NCBI GenBank assembly: GCA_900549885.1
Contig: URQA01000036.1
Location: 1-19,347 of the forward strand
Length of the DNA stretch: 19,347 nucleotides
Direction: 5' to 3'
Source of the DNA: an uncultured Eubacteriales bacterium
Lineage (GTDB): Bacteria; Bacillota; Clostridia; Oscillospirales; Oscillospiraceae
The position numbers and the translations under genes are program-made. The notes beneath the pieces were generated by a model, which saw nothing but the letters and a program-made list of their open reading frames with translations, searched no databases and was not told where the DNA came from. Position 1 is the stretch's first letter. The number at the start of each line of letters is the position of its first letter. Positions 1 through 7,300 of this stretch are shown here, piece by piece.

Positions 1-40
1 GGGCTTCAAGGGGCGGTTAAAACCGATATTTTTACAATGT

Positions 41-65
41 CAAAAACAGCCGCCCACAGGGCGGC
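41..65 (-). terminator. Possible second terminator downstream of tRNA-Gly
   Basis: A 7-bp perfect GC-rich stem (49-55 with 59-65) has a 3-nt loop. On the minus strand it is followed by TGTTTTTG, as expected of an intrinsic terminator. It lies about 125 nt past the tRNA 3' end, behind two other hairpins, so it may be a back-up stop or may end something outside the window. Its role is inferred. Confidence 0.45.
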
Positions 66-67
66 CG

Positions 68-102
68 CCAACTGCGAGTCCAGCGAAGCGGGCCACAGTT
101 GG
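68..102. repeat. Inverted repeat, unknown role
   Basis: CCAACTG at 68-74 pairs perfectly with CAGTTGG at 96-102 around a 21-nt loop. It sits between the 41-65 hairpin and the tRNA terminator hairpins. It resembles an intergenic REP-like hairpin, but only one copy is visible here, so no family can be assigned. Confidence 0.4.
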
Positions 103-129
103 AATGGAGGAACAAGGGAGCGGGCGGAT

Positions 130-164
130 GACGTTCTTTTGTTCTGCAGGAATAAAAGAACGTC
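130..164 (-). repeat. Hairpin overlapping the tRNA-Gly terminator
   Basis: An 11-bp perfect stem pairs 130-140 with 154-164 around a 13-nt loop. It shares CGTC (161-164) with the neighbouring terminator hairpin and includes that hairpin's T-rich tail, so both cannot form fully at once. Read on the minus strand it follows the terminator. It could protect or help trim the RNA 3' end, or be half of a REP-like repeat. Confidence 0.5.
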
Positions 165-190
165 GGAGCAAAGCAGACTTTGCTCCGACG
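151..190 (-). terminator. Intrinsic terminator of tRNA-Gly
   Basis: A perfect 13-bp stem (161-173 with 178-190) has a 4-nt loop and starts one base past the encoded CCA of the tRNA. On the minus strand it is followed by TTCTTTTATT. Stem, short loop and T-rich tail fit a Rho-independent terminator placed directly after the tRNA. Confidence 0.8.
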
Positions 191-264
191 TGGAGCGGGT
201 GAGGGGAATCGAACCCCCGTGTTCAGCTTGGGAAGCTGACATTCTACCATTGAACTACACCCGC
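191..264 (-). tRNA. tRNA-Gly (anticodon CCC)
   Basis: On the minus strand this is a complete 74-nt cloverleaf with an encoded 3' CCA. The 7-bp acceptor stem (GCGGGTG with CACCCGC) is perfect, the T-arm contains GGTTCGATTCC, and the anticodon stem TCAGC/GCTGA encloses the loop TTCCCAA. The anticodon is therefore CCC, reading the glycine codon GGG. The discriminator base is T. A consensus-like promoter lies about 33 bp upstream and a terminator follows at once, so this looks like a single-gene transcription unit. Confidence 0.95.
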
Positions 265-296
265 ACAAATCAAGCCCAACTGGCTCAGTGGAGTTT

Positions 297-325
297 ATTA
301 TACCCTATCGCCGCTTAAATTGCAA
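297..325 (-). promoter_or_regulatory. Sigma-A type promoter of tRNA-Gly
   Basis: On the minus strand TTGCAA (325-320) is followed after exactly 17 nt by TATAAT (302-297). The start would fall near 290, some 25 nt before the mature tRNA 5' end. The purF promoter in this window has the same two hexamers and spacing. Confidence 0.8.
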
Positions 326-393
326 GGCAAAATTTGTTTGGAATTTAGACATAATTTCTTTACCTTTTTCTGATAGTTTTCTCTGTCCTATCC

Positions 394-402
394 TGTTAAA
401 AT
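394..402 (+). promoter_or_regulatory. Possible extended -10 promoter
   Basis: TGT followed by TAAAAT fits an extended -10 element (TGn-TATAAT). No convincing -35 lies 17 nt upstream. It is placed to drive the short ORF at 434 and is divergent from the tRNA promoter. Inferred from sequence only. Confidence 0.4.
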
Positions 403-433
403 AAATGCATAATAAAAGAAGGGAGGAATCACA

Positions 434-517
434 TTGAAGAAGCTTTACACCGATAGCCCGGTGGATGTGGATGACATGATCTTCGCCGGCGAGAGCTCTG
501 CCCCCAGTGAGCGGTGA
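434..517 (+). CDS. Small hypothetical protein, 27 aa
   Basis: A TTG-initiated ORF of 27 codons ends in TGA. It is preceded by a strong ribosome site (GGGAGG at 421-426, 7 nt before the TTG). The peptide starts MKKLYTDS and is acidic in its middle (DVDD), with no membrane segment, Cys pair or known domain that I recognise. It lies between an extended -10 (394-402) and a strong terminator (615-652), so it could be the only product of a short transcript of roughly 240 nt. The case for translation rests on the ribosome site and this framing. It could equally be a chance ORF in a small RNA. No function is proposed. Confidence 0.45.
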   Translation: MKKLYTDSPVDVDDMIFAGESSAPSER

Positions 518-594
518 GAGCGGCTCCATCCATTTCCGGGGAGCTTTTCCCCGTTATAGATAAAGGTTTCCTTCATTTCACTTTGAACTAAGTA

Positions 595-652
595 GTCCGG
601 TGCTGCTCGGACGGGGTGGGAGCTTATCTAAGCTCCCACCTCTTTTATTTTT
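595..652 (+). terminator. Strong intrinsic terminator with preceding small hairpin
   Basis: A 12-bp perfect stem (615-626 with 629-640) with a 2-nt apex is followed by TCTTTTATTTTT. A smaller 5-bp hairpin, GTCCG/CGGAC (595-599 with 608-612), lies just before it. It would end transcripts covering the 434-517 ORF and insulate the phosphate transporter unit downstream. Confidence 0.85.
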
Positions 653-674
653 CGGCCACCCACACGTCTATTTC

Positions 675-718
675 TTCGTAAAGATTTGTTCATTATTTTG
701 TAAACATTTCGCAAATCG
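675..718 (+). promoter_or_regulatory. Tandem 11-bp direct repeats, candidate PhoP/PhoB-type operator
   Basis: Two 13-bp copies, TTCGTAAAGATTT (675-687) and TTTGTAAACATTT (697-709), differ at two positions and lie 22 bp apart. Weaker copies at 686 and 708 complete an 11-bp period ending 4 bp before the -35 hexamer. OmpR/PhoB-family regulators bind direct repeats of about 11 bp beside the -35. The following genes encode phosphate uptake, so a phosphate response regulator is the natural candidate. The protein identity is inferred. Confidence 0.5.
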
Positions 719-722
719 TCTA

Positions 723-751
723 TTGACTGGTCTGCGCTTTCATGCTATGCT
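723..751 (+). promoter_or_regulatory. Promoter of the phosphate transporter unit
   Basis: TTGACT (723-728) and TATGCT (746-751) are separated by exactly 17 nt. The start is predicted near 758, giving a leader of about 160 nt before the transporter start codon. Confidence 0.75.
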
Positions 752-757
752 ACCAGT

Positions 758-882
758 AGTTAGGTGGTGGAGTCTGTCGCGGGATAAGGCAAAGTCGGCC
801 TGTGTTTTAACCAACCGATTCGAGAGGGGCTCCCCGATTCCAAATTACGCTGGGCAGGACCTCTTGGGGTCCTGCCCTTTTT
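758..882 (+). ncRNA. Terminator-ending leader RNA upstream of PiT transporter
   Basis: From the predicted start near 758 to the terminator, about 125 nt would be transcribed with no obvious ORF. A 5' segment GGTGGT (763-768) can pair imperfectly with ACCAACC some 50 nt later, and AGGC/GCCT forms a small internal hairpin. The only visible promoter is upstream of the terminator, so transporter expression must involve read-through. That is the arrangement of a riboswitch or attenuator. I could not match it to any riboswitch class I know, including TPP, FMN, M-box, ZTP, c-di-GMP, fluoride, T-box and ykkC. It could also be a stand-alone small RNA. Confidence 0.5.
852..882 (+). terminator. Intrinsic terminator inside the PiT leader
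   Basis: A perfect 10-bp GC-rich stem (852-861 with 868-877) with a 6-nt loop is followed by five T residues. It lies between the promoter at 723-751 and the transporter start at 918, so it would block expression unless antitermination or leakage occurs. Confidence 0.8.
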
Positions 883-917
883 GCGCGCTTCCCACAGAGA
901 AGGCGGTTTTGTCAATT

Positions 918-1973
918 ATGATGGATGTTTCGCTCTCCTATTTTTTTCAGGAATTAACCTCCAATCCCGTTTTGCTGATTACTGTGGCGTTGACGCTGGG
1001 CGTCATCTTTGTCAACGGCTGGACCGACGCCCCCAACGCCATCGCCACCTGCATTGGTACGCACTGCATGGGGGTCCGGCCGGCTATCTGGCTCAGCGCC
1101 CTGTTTAACTTTCTGGGCGTACTGATCATGACCCACATCAACAGCTCGGTGGCCTCTACCATCAGCGATATGGTGGATTTCGGTGGAAATACCCATGAGG
1201 CGCTGATCGCCCTGTGCGCCGCCCTGTTCTCTATTGTAGTATACAGCGTGGCCGCCGCGCGGTTCGGCATCCCTACCAGCGAAAGCCACAGTCTCATTGC
1301 CGGTCTGTCCGGCGCAGCTATCGCCATTCACAACGGCGTAGGCGGCATTAACATGGGCGAGTGGATCAAGGTCATCTACGGCCTGGTGATGAGCCTGCTG
1401 TTGGGCTTTGTCATCGGGTGGGTCCTGTGCAAGCTGCTGACCATCCTATGCGCGGCCATGGACCGGAGAAAAACCAACCGGTTCTTCAAGGCCGCCCAGA
1501 TTTTCGGCGCCGCCGCCATGAGCTTTATGCACGGCGCGCAGGATGGGCAGAAATTTATCGGCGTCTTGTTTTTAGGCGTTGCGTTCAGCAATGGGCAAAG
1601 CTCCGTTTCCGGTATGGCTGTCCCAGTGTGGCTCATGCTGCTGTGCAGTGTGGTTATGGGCTTGGGCACTAGCGTGGGAGGCGAAAAAATCATCAAATCC
1701 GTAGGCATGGACATGGTTAAGCTAGAGAAATACCAGGGCTTTGCCGCCGACCTGTCCGCCGCTGTGTGCCTGCTGCTGTGCAGTTTGTTTGGGATCCCAG
1801 TGTCTACTACCCATACCAAGACCAGTGCCATCATGGGAGTGGGGGCGGTCAAGAGACTGTCTGCCATCAATTTTTCTGTGGTGAAAGATATGGTGCTCAC
1901 TTGGGTGTTCACATTCCCCGGCTGCGGCCTAATCAGCTTCGTAATGGCCAAGTTGTTTATGGCGATTTTTTGA
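918..1973 (+). CDS. PiT-family inorganic phosphate transporter
   Basis: The 351-aa product is an integral membrane carrier of the PiT (PF01384) family, expected to import phosphate with a cation. It is hydrophobic throughout and carries the two family repeats. The first has GWTDAPNAIAT (residues 34-44) at the usual GANDxxN signature. The second has HGAQDGQKF at about residues 205-213, with Gly at 206. The ND pair is thus TD and QD here, probably a subfamily trait. The reading frame is open back to 600, but that part contains the promoter and terminator, so ATG 918 is chosen, with AAGGCGG (900-906) as ribosome site; ATG 921 is equally possible. The DUF47 partner follows after 66 bp. Which cation is used cannot be read from the sequence. 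Confidence 0.9.
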   Translation: MMDVSLSYFFQELTSNPVLLITVALTLGVIFVNGWTDAPNAIATCIGTHCMGVRPAIWLSALFNFLGVLIMTHINSSVASTISDMVDFGGNTHEALIALCAALFSIVVYSVAAARFGIPTSESHSLIAGLSGAAIAIHNGVGGINMGEWIKVIYGLVMSLLLGFVIGWVLCKLLTILCAAMDRRKTNRFFKAAQIFGAAAMSFMHGAQDGQKFIGVLFLGVAFSNGQSSVSGMAVPVWLMLLCSVVMGLGTSVGGEKIIKSVGMDMVKLEKYQGFAADLSAAVCLLLCSLFGIPVSTTHTKTSAIMGVGAVKRLSAINFSVVKDMVLTWVFTFPGCGLISFVMAKLFMAIF

Positions 1974-2039
1974 TCCATGTGTAACTGGGCTGAAACGCTG
2001 TCACCCAGTGGAGTTTCCGTCTATGGAGGGAAGATATCA

Positions 2040-2663
2040 ATGGCAAAAAAACAGGACATGTTCTACTTTGACAATTTCTGCACCTGCGCTGACTTTTCGT
2101 GTCAGGCCGCCTGCCTGTTGGACCGGACAATGAGAGAATTTAACCCAGCTCAGATCAAGGAAAAGCTGGACGAAATGCACACGGTGGAGCACGCTGCGGA
2201 TGAAAAGAAGCATGAAATGCTCCACATTCTCGCCAAGGCATTCATTACCCCCATCGAGCGGGAGGACATTATCCTCCTCAGTCAAAATATTGACGAGGTG
2301 ACCGATAAGATCGAAGATGTGCTCCTGCGCCTGTATTGCAATAATGTCCAAAGTATTCTGCCGGATGCACTGGGACTGGTGTCCGTGGTCATCCGCTGCT
2401 GTGAGGAGCTGCGCACCCTGCTGACTGAGTTTGCCGATTTCAAGCGGTCCAAGCATCTTCACGACCATATCGTCAACATCAACACCCTGGAGGAAGAAGC
2501 TGACGAACTGTTCATCTCCAGTATGCGCACGCTCCATACCACCACCTCAGACCCCATCCAGATTATCGTCTGGCGGGAGATCTATATCTACTTGGAAAAA
2601 TGCGTGGATGCCTGCGAACATGTCGCAGATACTGTAGAAAGCGTTATCATGAAAAATTCCTAA
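2040..2663 (+). CDS. DUF47 / PhoU-like PiT accessory protein
   Basis: The 207-aa protein belongs to the DUF47 (PhoU-like, PF01865) family, cytosolic helical-bundle proteins commonly encoded beside PiT transporters and thought to control their activity. Most of the sequence is charged helix, with acidic stretches such as EEEADE that could bind metal. A cysteine-rich start (Cys at about residues 14, 16, 21 and 25) is unusual. ATG 2040 is chosen because GGAGGG (2025-2030) lies 9 nt upstream; the frame extends to 1977 without a ribosome site. The 66-bp gap to the transporter contains a small hairpin (1984-1989 with 2004-2009) but no T tail, so co-transcription is likely. A terminator follows at once. 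Confidence 0.88.
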   Translation: MAKKQDMFYFDNFCTCADFSCQAACLLDRTMREFNPAQIKEKLDEMHTVEHAADEKKHEMLHILAKAFITPIEREDIILLSQNIDEVTDKIEDVLLRLYCNNVQSILPDALGLVSVVIRCCEELRTLLTEFADFKRSKHLHDHIVNINTLEEEADELFISSMRTLHTTTSDPIQIIVWREIYIYLEKCVDACEHVADTVESVIMKNS

Positions 2664-2678
2664 AGCAAGTCAAAATTT

Positions 2679-2715
2679 TGCCGGCACTCCATTGGGGTGC
2701 CGGCATTTTTCTTTC
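2679..2715 (+). terminator. Terminator between convergent pit-DUF47 and cls
   Basis: A 9-bp perfect stem (2679-2687 with 2697-2705), extendable by wobble pairs, is followed on the plus strand by TTTTTCTTT. On the minus strand the stem is followed by AAAATTTT, so it may also stop the dnaE-cls transcript, whose last gene ends at 2721. Confidence 0.85.
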
Positions 2716-2720
2716 CTGAC

Positions 2721-4289
2721 TCACAGCAGCGGAGCAAACACCCGCAGCAACACCCGCAGCAGCTTCCGGGGCAGCGGTACGCTCCTGCATGCCTCTGCTG
2801 TCACCTGGATGCTCCTGCCTTGGGTAGCGAGAAAATCTTCCCGAATTTCGTCTACTGTATCCGTACCGTAGAGCAGTACGCCGTTTTCAAAATGGAGGAA
2901 CATACTGCGGTAGTCGAGATTGACCGTGCCCACGGTGGCAAAGGCATCGTCTACCACAAAGATCTTACTGTGGATAAAGCCCGGTTCATACTCATAGATC
3001 TTGACTCCCGCCTGCAGCAGCTGCCAGTAATAGGAGCGTGTCACTTCAAACACGGTCTTTTTGTCTGGAATATGAGGTGTGATGATACGCACATCCACTC
3101 CGGATTTCGCCGCCAGGGACAGCGCCATGGTCACCGTATGGTCAATGACCAGATATGGCGTTGTGATATACACATACTGTTTCGCCCGGCTGATTAAATG
3201 CAGGTAGACCGACTGGCCCACCGGCTCATCGTCCCAGGGACAATCGTGGTAGGGCTGCACATAGCCCTCCGCCCCGGCGGCGGCAGGCTCAGGGCGGTAA
3301 CGCCTGAGATCCTCTTCCCGCTTCTGGGTGAAATCCCACATGGACAGGAAGGATACTGTCATGGACCACACTGCGTCGCCCTCCAGCCGGATGGCGTTGT
3401 CCTTCCAGTGGCCGAACCGCGGCTTGACGTTGATGTACTCGTCCGCCATGTTGATGCCCCCGGTAAAAGCCACCCGGCCGTCCACAATCATATATTTCCG
3501 GTGGTCCCGGTTGTTTTGGCGCAGGGAGATAACCGGCACCATCCGGTTAAACACCCGACACTGAATCCCCAGTTTTTCCAGCCGGCCTGGATAGTCTGCC
3601 GGCAGAGTGAAGATGGACCCCACGTCATCATAGATGACACGGACCTCCACTCCCTCCTTCACCTTCTCCTTGAGTACCTGGAGCACCGAGTTCCAGAGCT
3701 TCCCCTCCTCGATGATAAAGTATTCGATGAACACATACTGCCGGGCGCTCTGGATGGCTGCCAGCAAATCCCGGTAGCAGTCGTCTCCCAGAGGATAATA
3801 GGTCGTCCTGGTATTTCCATAGACAGGACAGTTCACCTGTTCCTCCAGATAGTGGGCGATCCGTCCGGCATCCGGTCCCTTGAGCTGGGAAAGCACGTCA
3901 GAGCGGCCACAGTCCCCTCCCAGATTCTGGCGAACCTTTCGCTCCATTGCCTTGAGCCGCCGCTGGTTATACTTGGACAGTCGGTTCCCTCCCAGCAGGA
4001 GATAGGCCACCGCGCCCAAAGGCGGGAACATGAGCACAATGATAATCCAGCCTACCTTGTAGCCGGGATTGCTCCGGTTCCCTGCAATCCACAAGGCCAC
4101 CAGAGCGGAAAGGAGGTTCAGCGCCCAACTGAACAGACGATAATAGGGACTGCTGCTCAAAATGGCAAACACCACAATATAAAACCCGATCTGCAAGAGA
4201 ATCATCACTGCGATGATCCCGATACGGTGGAACAGCAGCCTGGCCAGCTTGGCCAGCAGCTTAGCCAGCATACTCAACGCTTTGGTCAT
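2721..4289 (-). CDS. cls: Cardiolipin synthase (phospholipase D superfamily)
   Basis: The 522-aa membrane enzyme condenses two phosphatidylglycerol molecules into cardiolipin and glycerol. Three hydrophobic segments occupy about residues 22-45, 50-70 and 78-98, the PLDc_N anchor found in bacterial Cls. Two HxKxxxxD motifs follow: HRKYMIVD with His263, Lys265 and Asp270, and HSKIFVVD with His440 and Lys442. Both are complete, so the enzyme should be active. Length matches the family. ATG 4289 is preceded by GGAGGGAG with good spacing. It follows dnaE after 42 bp with no terminator and is probably its downstream operon partner. Clostridia often have several cls paralogues, so the exact paralogue type is not assigned. 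Confidence 0.93.
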   Translation of the reverse strand: MTKALSMLAKLLAKLARLLFHRIGIIAVMILLQIGFYIVVFAILSSSPYYRLFSWALNLLSALVALWIAGNRSNPGYKVGWIIIVLMFPPLGAVAYLLLGGNRLSKYNQRRLKAMERKVRQNLGGDCGRSDVLSQLKGPDAGRIAHYLEEQVNCPVYGNTRTTYYPLGDDCYRDLLAAIQSARQYVFIEYFIIEEGKLWNSVLQVLKEKVKEGVEVRVIYDDVGSIFTLPADYPGRLEKLGIQCRVFNRMVPVISLRQNNRDHRKYMIVDGRVAFTGGINMADEYINVKPRFGHWKDNAIRLEGDAVWSMTVSFLSMWDFTQKREEDLRRYRPEPAAAGAEGYVQPYHDCPWDDEPVGQSVYLHLISRAKQYVYITTPYLVIDHTVTMALSLAAKSGVDVRIITPHIPDKKTVFEVTRSYYWQLLQAGVKIYEYEPGFIHSKIFVVDDAFATVGTVNLDYRSMFLHFENGVLLYGTDTVDEIREDFLATQGRSIQVTAEACRSVPLPRKLLRVLLRVFAPLL

Positions 4290-4331
4290 GGTCTCCCTCC
4301 TTCGCCTAGGGAATTGTCTTTAGCGGGCCGG

Positions 4332-7300
4332 TCATCGTCCTTTCAACACAACATTCTCCTGGCCCAATACTTCCCCCAACTCCCCCAGCAATGCCTGGTG
4401 GTGTTGACAATAGGTGTGCAGCTTTCTCTTCTGATCCGACAGATATATGATCACCGGATCCTGCCCCGGGAACATATCCAGCAGCCGCCGCAGCCATGTG
4501 AAGGGCGCTCCGCCATCTGCCAGCTTGACCCATAACGTCTGCTTGCTTCCACAGCTCCCCGGTTCGCCCAGCGGGAGTACCCGGTCCACCATAAGCTGGG
4601 GTTCCTTTTCGTCCCGGACAGAAATTTTGCCTTGAACAGCCACTGCGACCCCAGCTTTCAGATAGGCCCCGCTGTCTCCAAGCACCCGTGAGAAGCACAG
4701 CAGCTCCATGGAGGCCGTGTCGTCCTCCAGTCCCACATAGGCCATAAGGCTGTTGTTCTTGGTGGTTTTTGTTCTGACAGACGAAATAATCCCGGCCACG
4801 GTCACCCGTTGCCCATCGCTGTACTGTTGAGGCCCCTCTTCGTTCTTGAAATCGGTCAGAATCGCAGCCAGTGGCACCGCCTGCTGTCTGCGGGCCTGCT
4901 CTCGATACTCATCCATGGGATGCCCAGTCAAATAGAGTCCTGTGGTCTCTTTCTCCATCTGCATCAGATCGCGGGCCGAAAACTCCTCCACATCTGGCAG
5001 AACCATATCTGGGATCGCCGCAGCGTCTCCACCACCACCGAATAGGTCAAACTGGCCCTCCAAATTTTTTCGGCGGTCCCGGGCAATGGCATCCACTACC
5101 TGCTCATAAACAGCCAGTAGCTGGCTTCTCCGATAGCCCATACTGTCAAAAGAGCCTGATCGAATCAGACTGTCCAACACCCGTTTGTTTAGATCGCAGT
5201 CGTACATACGCACACAAAACTCAGGGAATGTTGTAAAAGGCCCTCCCCGCTCGCGCTCCCGGAGGACAGCCTCCATAAATCCCCGTCCCACCCCTTTCAG
5301 GGCAGCCAGACCGAAGCGGATATTTTGGCCGGATACGGTGAAGGTAGCCCCGGACTCGTTAATATCCGGAGGAAGCAGTTGGATACCGTTCTCCCGGCAC
5401 TCCGCAATATACTCTGCTACCTTTTCCTGGGAGTCCAGCACGGAAGTGAGCAGAGCCGCCATGTACTCCCGGGTATGGTGGCATTTGAACCAGGCGGTCT
5501 GGTACGCTACCACCGCATAGGCAACGGCATGAGCCTTGTTGAAGGCGTAGTTGGCGAAATCGTAAATCTCGTTGTAGATGGACTGAGCCACATCCTCGGA
5601 AATACCTCTGGCGGCGCACCCGGCAATCTTCCGGTCCGGGTCGCCGTGAAGGAACGCCTCCCGCTCCCGTTCGATGTCCTTGACCTTCTTTTTGCTCATG
5701 GCTCGGCGCACCATGTCTGCCTGTCCCAGAGAATAGCCCGCCAGCTGCCGGAAGATCTCGATCACCTGCTCCTGGTAGACGATACAGCCATAGGTAATGG
5801 ACAAAATCGGCTCCAACAGCGGATGTTTGTAGCGGACCAGCTCTGGATTGTGCTTGCAGGCAATAAAGCGCGGGATGGAGTCCATCGGGCCTGGGCGGTA
5901 CAGGGCAATGATGGCGGTGATGTCCTCAATATTCTGGGGCTTCAGCCCAACACATACTCCGGTCATCCCCGCCGACTCCATCTGGAACACGCCAGACGTC
6001 CGCCCGTCAGACAACATCTGAAATACCTCCGGGTCGTTCTCCGGAATCTGATCTAGCCGGAAACAGGGCTCATGCTGTCGGACCATCTTCACTGCGTCAT
6101 CCAGAATCGTCAGGTTCCGCAGGCCCAGGAAGTCCATCTTCAACAGGCCCAGCTCTTCCAGGGTCGTCATGGTGTATTGGGTGACCACCAAATCGTCGTT
6201 GGTCGCCAGGGGAACATACTCATAAACCGGCTTTCGGGTGATCACCACGCCCGCAGCGTGGGTGGAGGCATTGCGGGGCATCCCCTCCACCTTTCGGGCC
6301 AAGTCCACCAGCCGACGTACCCGCTCATCTCCCTTGTAGAGATCAGAAAAGCCTTTGGACAGCGTCAGCGCCTTGTCCAATGTCATTTTCAAATCAAAGG
6401 GCACTTGCTTTGCGATGTTGTCCACCTCGGCATAGGGCATGTTCAGCACCCGGCCCACATCTCGAATAGCAGCCTTGGCCTTCATCGTGCCAAAGGTGAC
6501 GATCTGGGCCACGTGGTCCTCCCCATACTTCTGGGAAACATAGTCAATGACCTCCTGTCTCCGGCGAATACAGAAGTCAATGTCAATATCCGGCATGGTC
6601 ACCCGCTCTGGGTTCAGAAACCGCTCGAAATAGAGGGAGTATTTGATGGGGTCGATGTCGGTGATGTTCAGGCAGTAGGCTACCATAGATCCTGCGGCAG
6701 ATCCCCGGCCTGGCCCCACGGGAATCCCGTTGGATTTGGCGTATCCAATGAAGTCAGACACAATGAGGAAGTAATCCACAAACCCCATCTGCCGAATCAC
6801 GCCCATCTCCATCTCCAGCCGGTCCACAAGCTCTTGGCCGCCCTGGGGATAACGCCGGGCAAAGCCCTCCCGGCACAGCTTCTCAAAATAGGCGTCTCCG
6901 TCGGTCTCTCCCTCCGGAAGCTTGAATTCCGGCAGGTGATGGACGCCAAACTGGAAGTCCACATGACACATATCCGCGATCTTCACAGTGTTGTCAAAGG
7001 CGTCCGGGCAATCAGGGAACAGGCGGCGCATCTCCTCCTCCGACTTGATGTAAAACTCCTGAGTCTCAAAGCGCATCCGGCTGTCGTCCTCCATGAGTTT
7101 TCCCATCTGGACACACATGAGGGCATCCTGCATCTCCGCATCCTCACGGGTGAGGTAATGGGCGTCGTTGGTGCACACCAAGGGGATCCCCGTCTCCTCA
7201 TGGAGCCGGAGGATACCGGCTACGATCTGCTTTTGTTCTGGCAGGCCGTGGTCTTGGAGCTCCAGATAATAGCTGTCCTCCCCAAACAGCTCCTGCATCT

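Noticed and set aside
1..190. CRISPR-like repeats or a tRNA-associated integration site
   Set aside because: The hairpins are not evenly spaced direct repeats, and there is no cas gene, integrase or duplicated tRNA end in the window.
37..318. Open frames across the tRNA-Gly and its hairpins
   Set aside because: They overlap the tRNA and terminators and have no ribosome site.
758..882. Pit leader as T-box, ZTP, c-di-GMP-I, M-box or ykkC riboswitch
   Set aside because: Short resemblances (GGTGG, CTGGGCA, GCAAAG, GTTAGGTG, GCGGGATAA) occur, but the surrounding conserved cores of each class are missing.
600..917. In-frame N-terminal extension of the phosphate transporter
   Set aside because: The extension spans a terminator, a promoter and a second terminator, and lacks a ribosome site. 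ATG 918 fits the family length.
3198..4535. 445-codon open frame antisense to cls and the end of dnaE
   Set aside because: It is a shadow of a strong coding frame with codon-biased composition, without a domain match or ribosome site that I can see.
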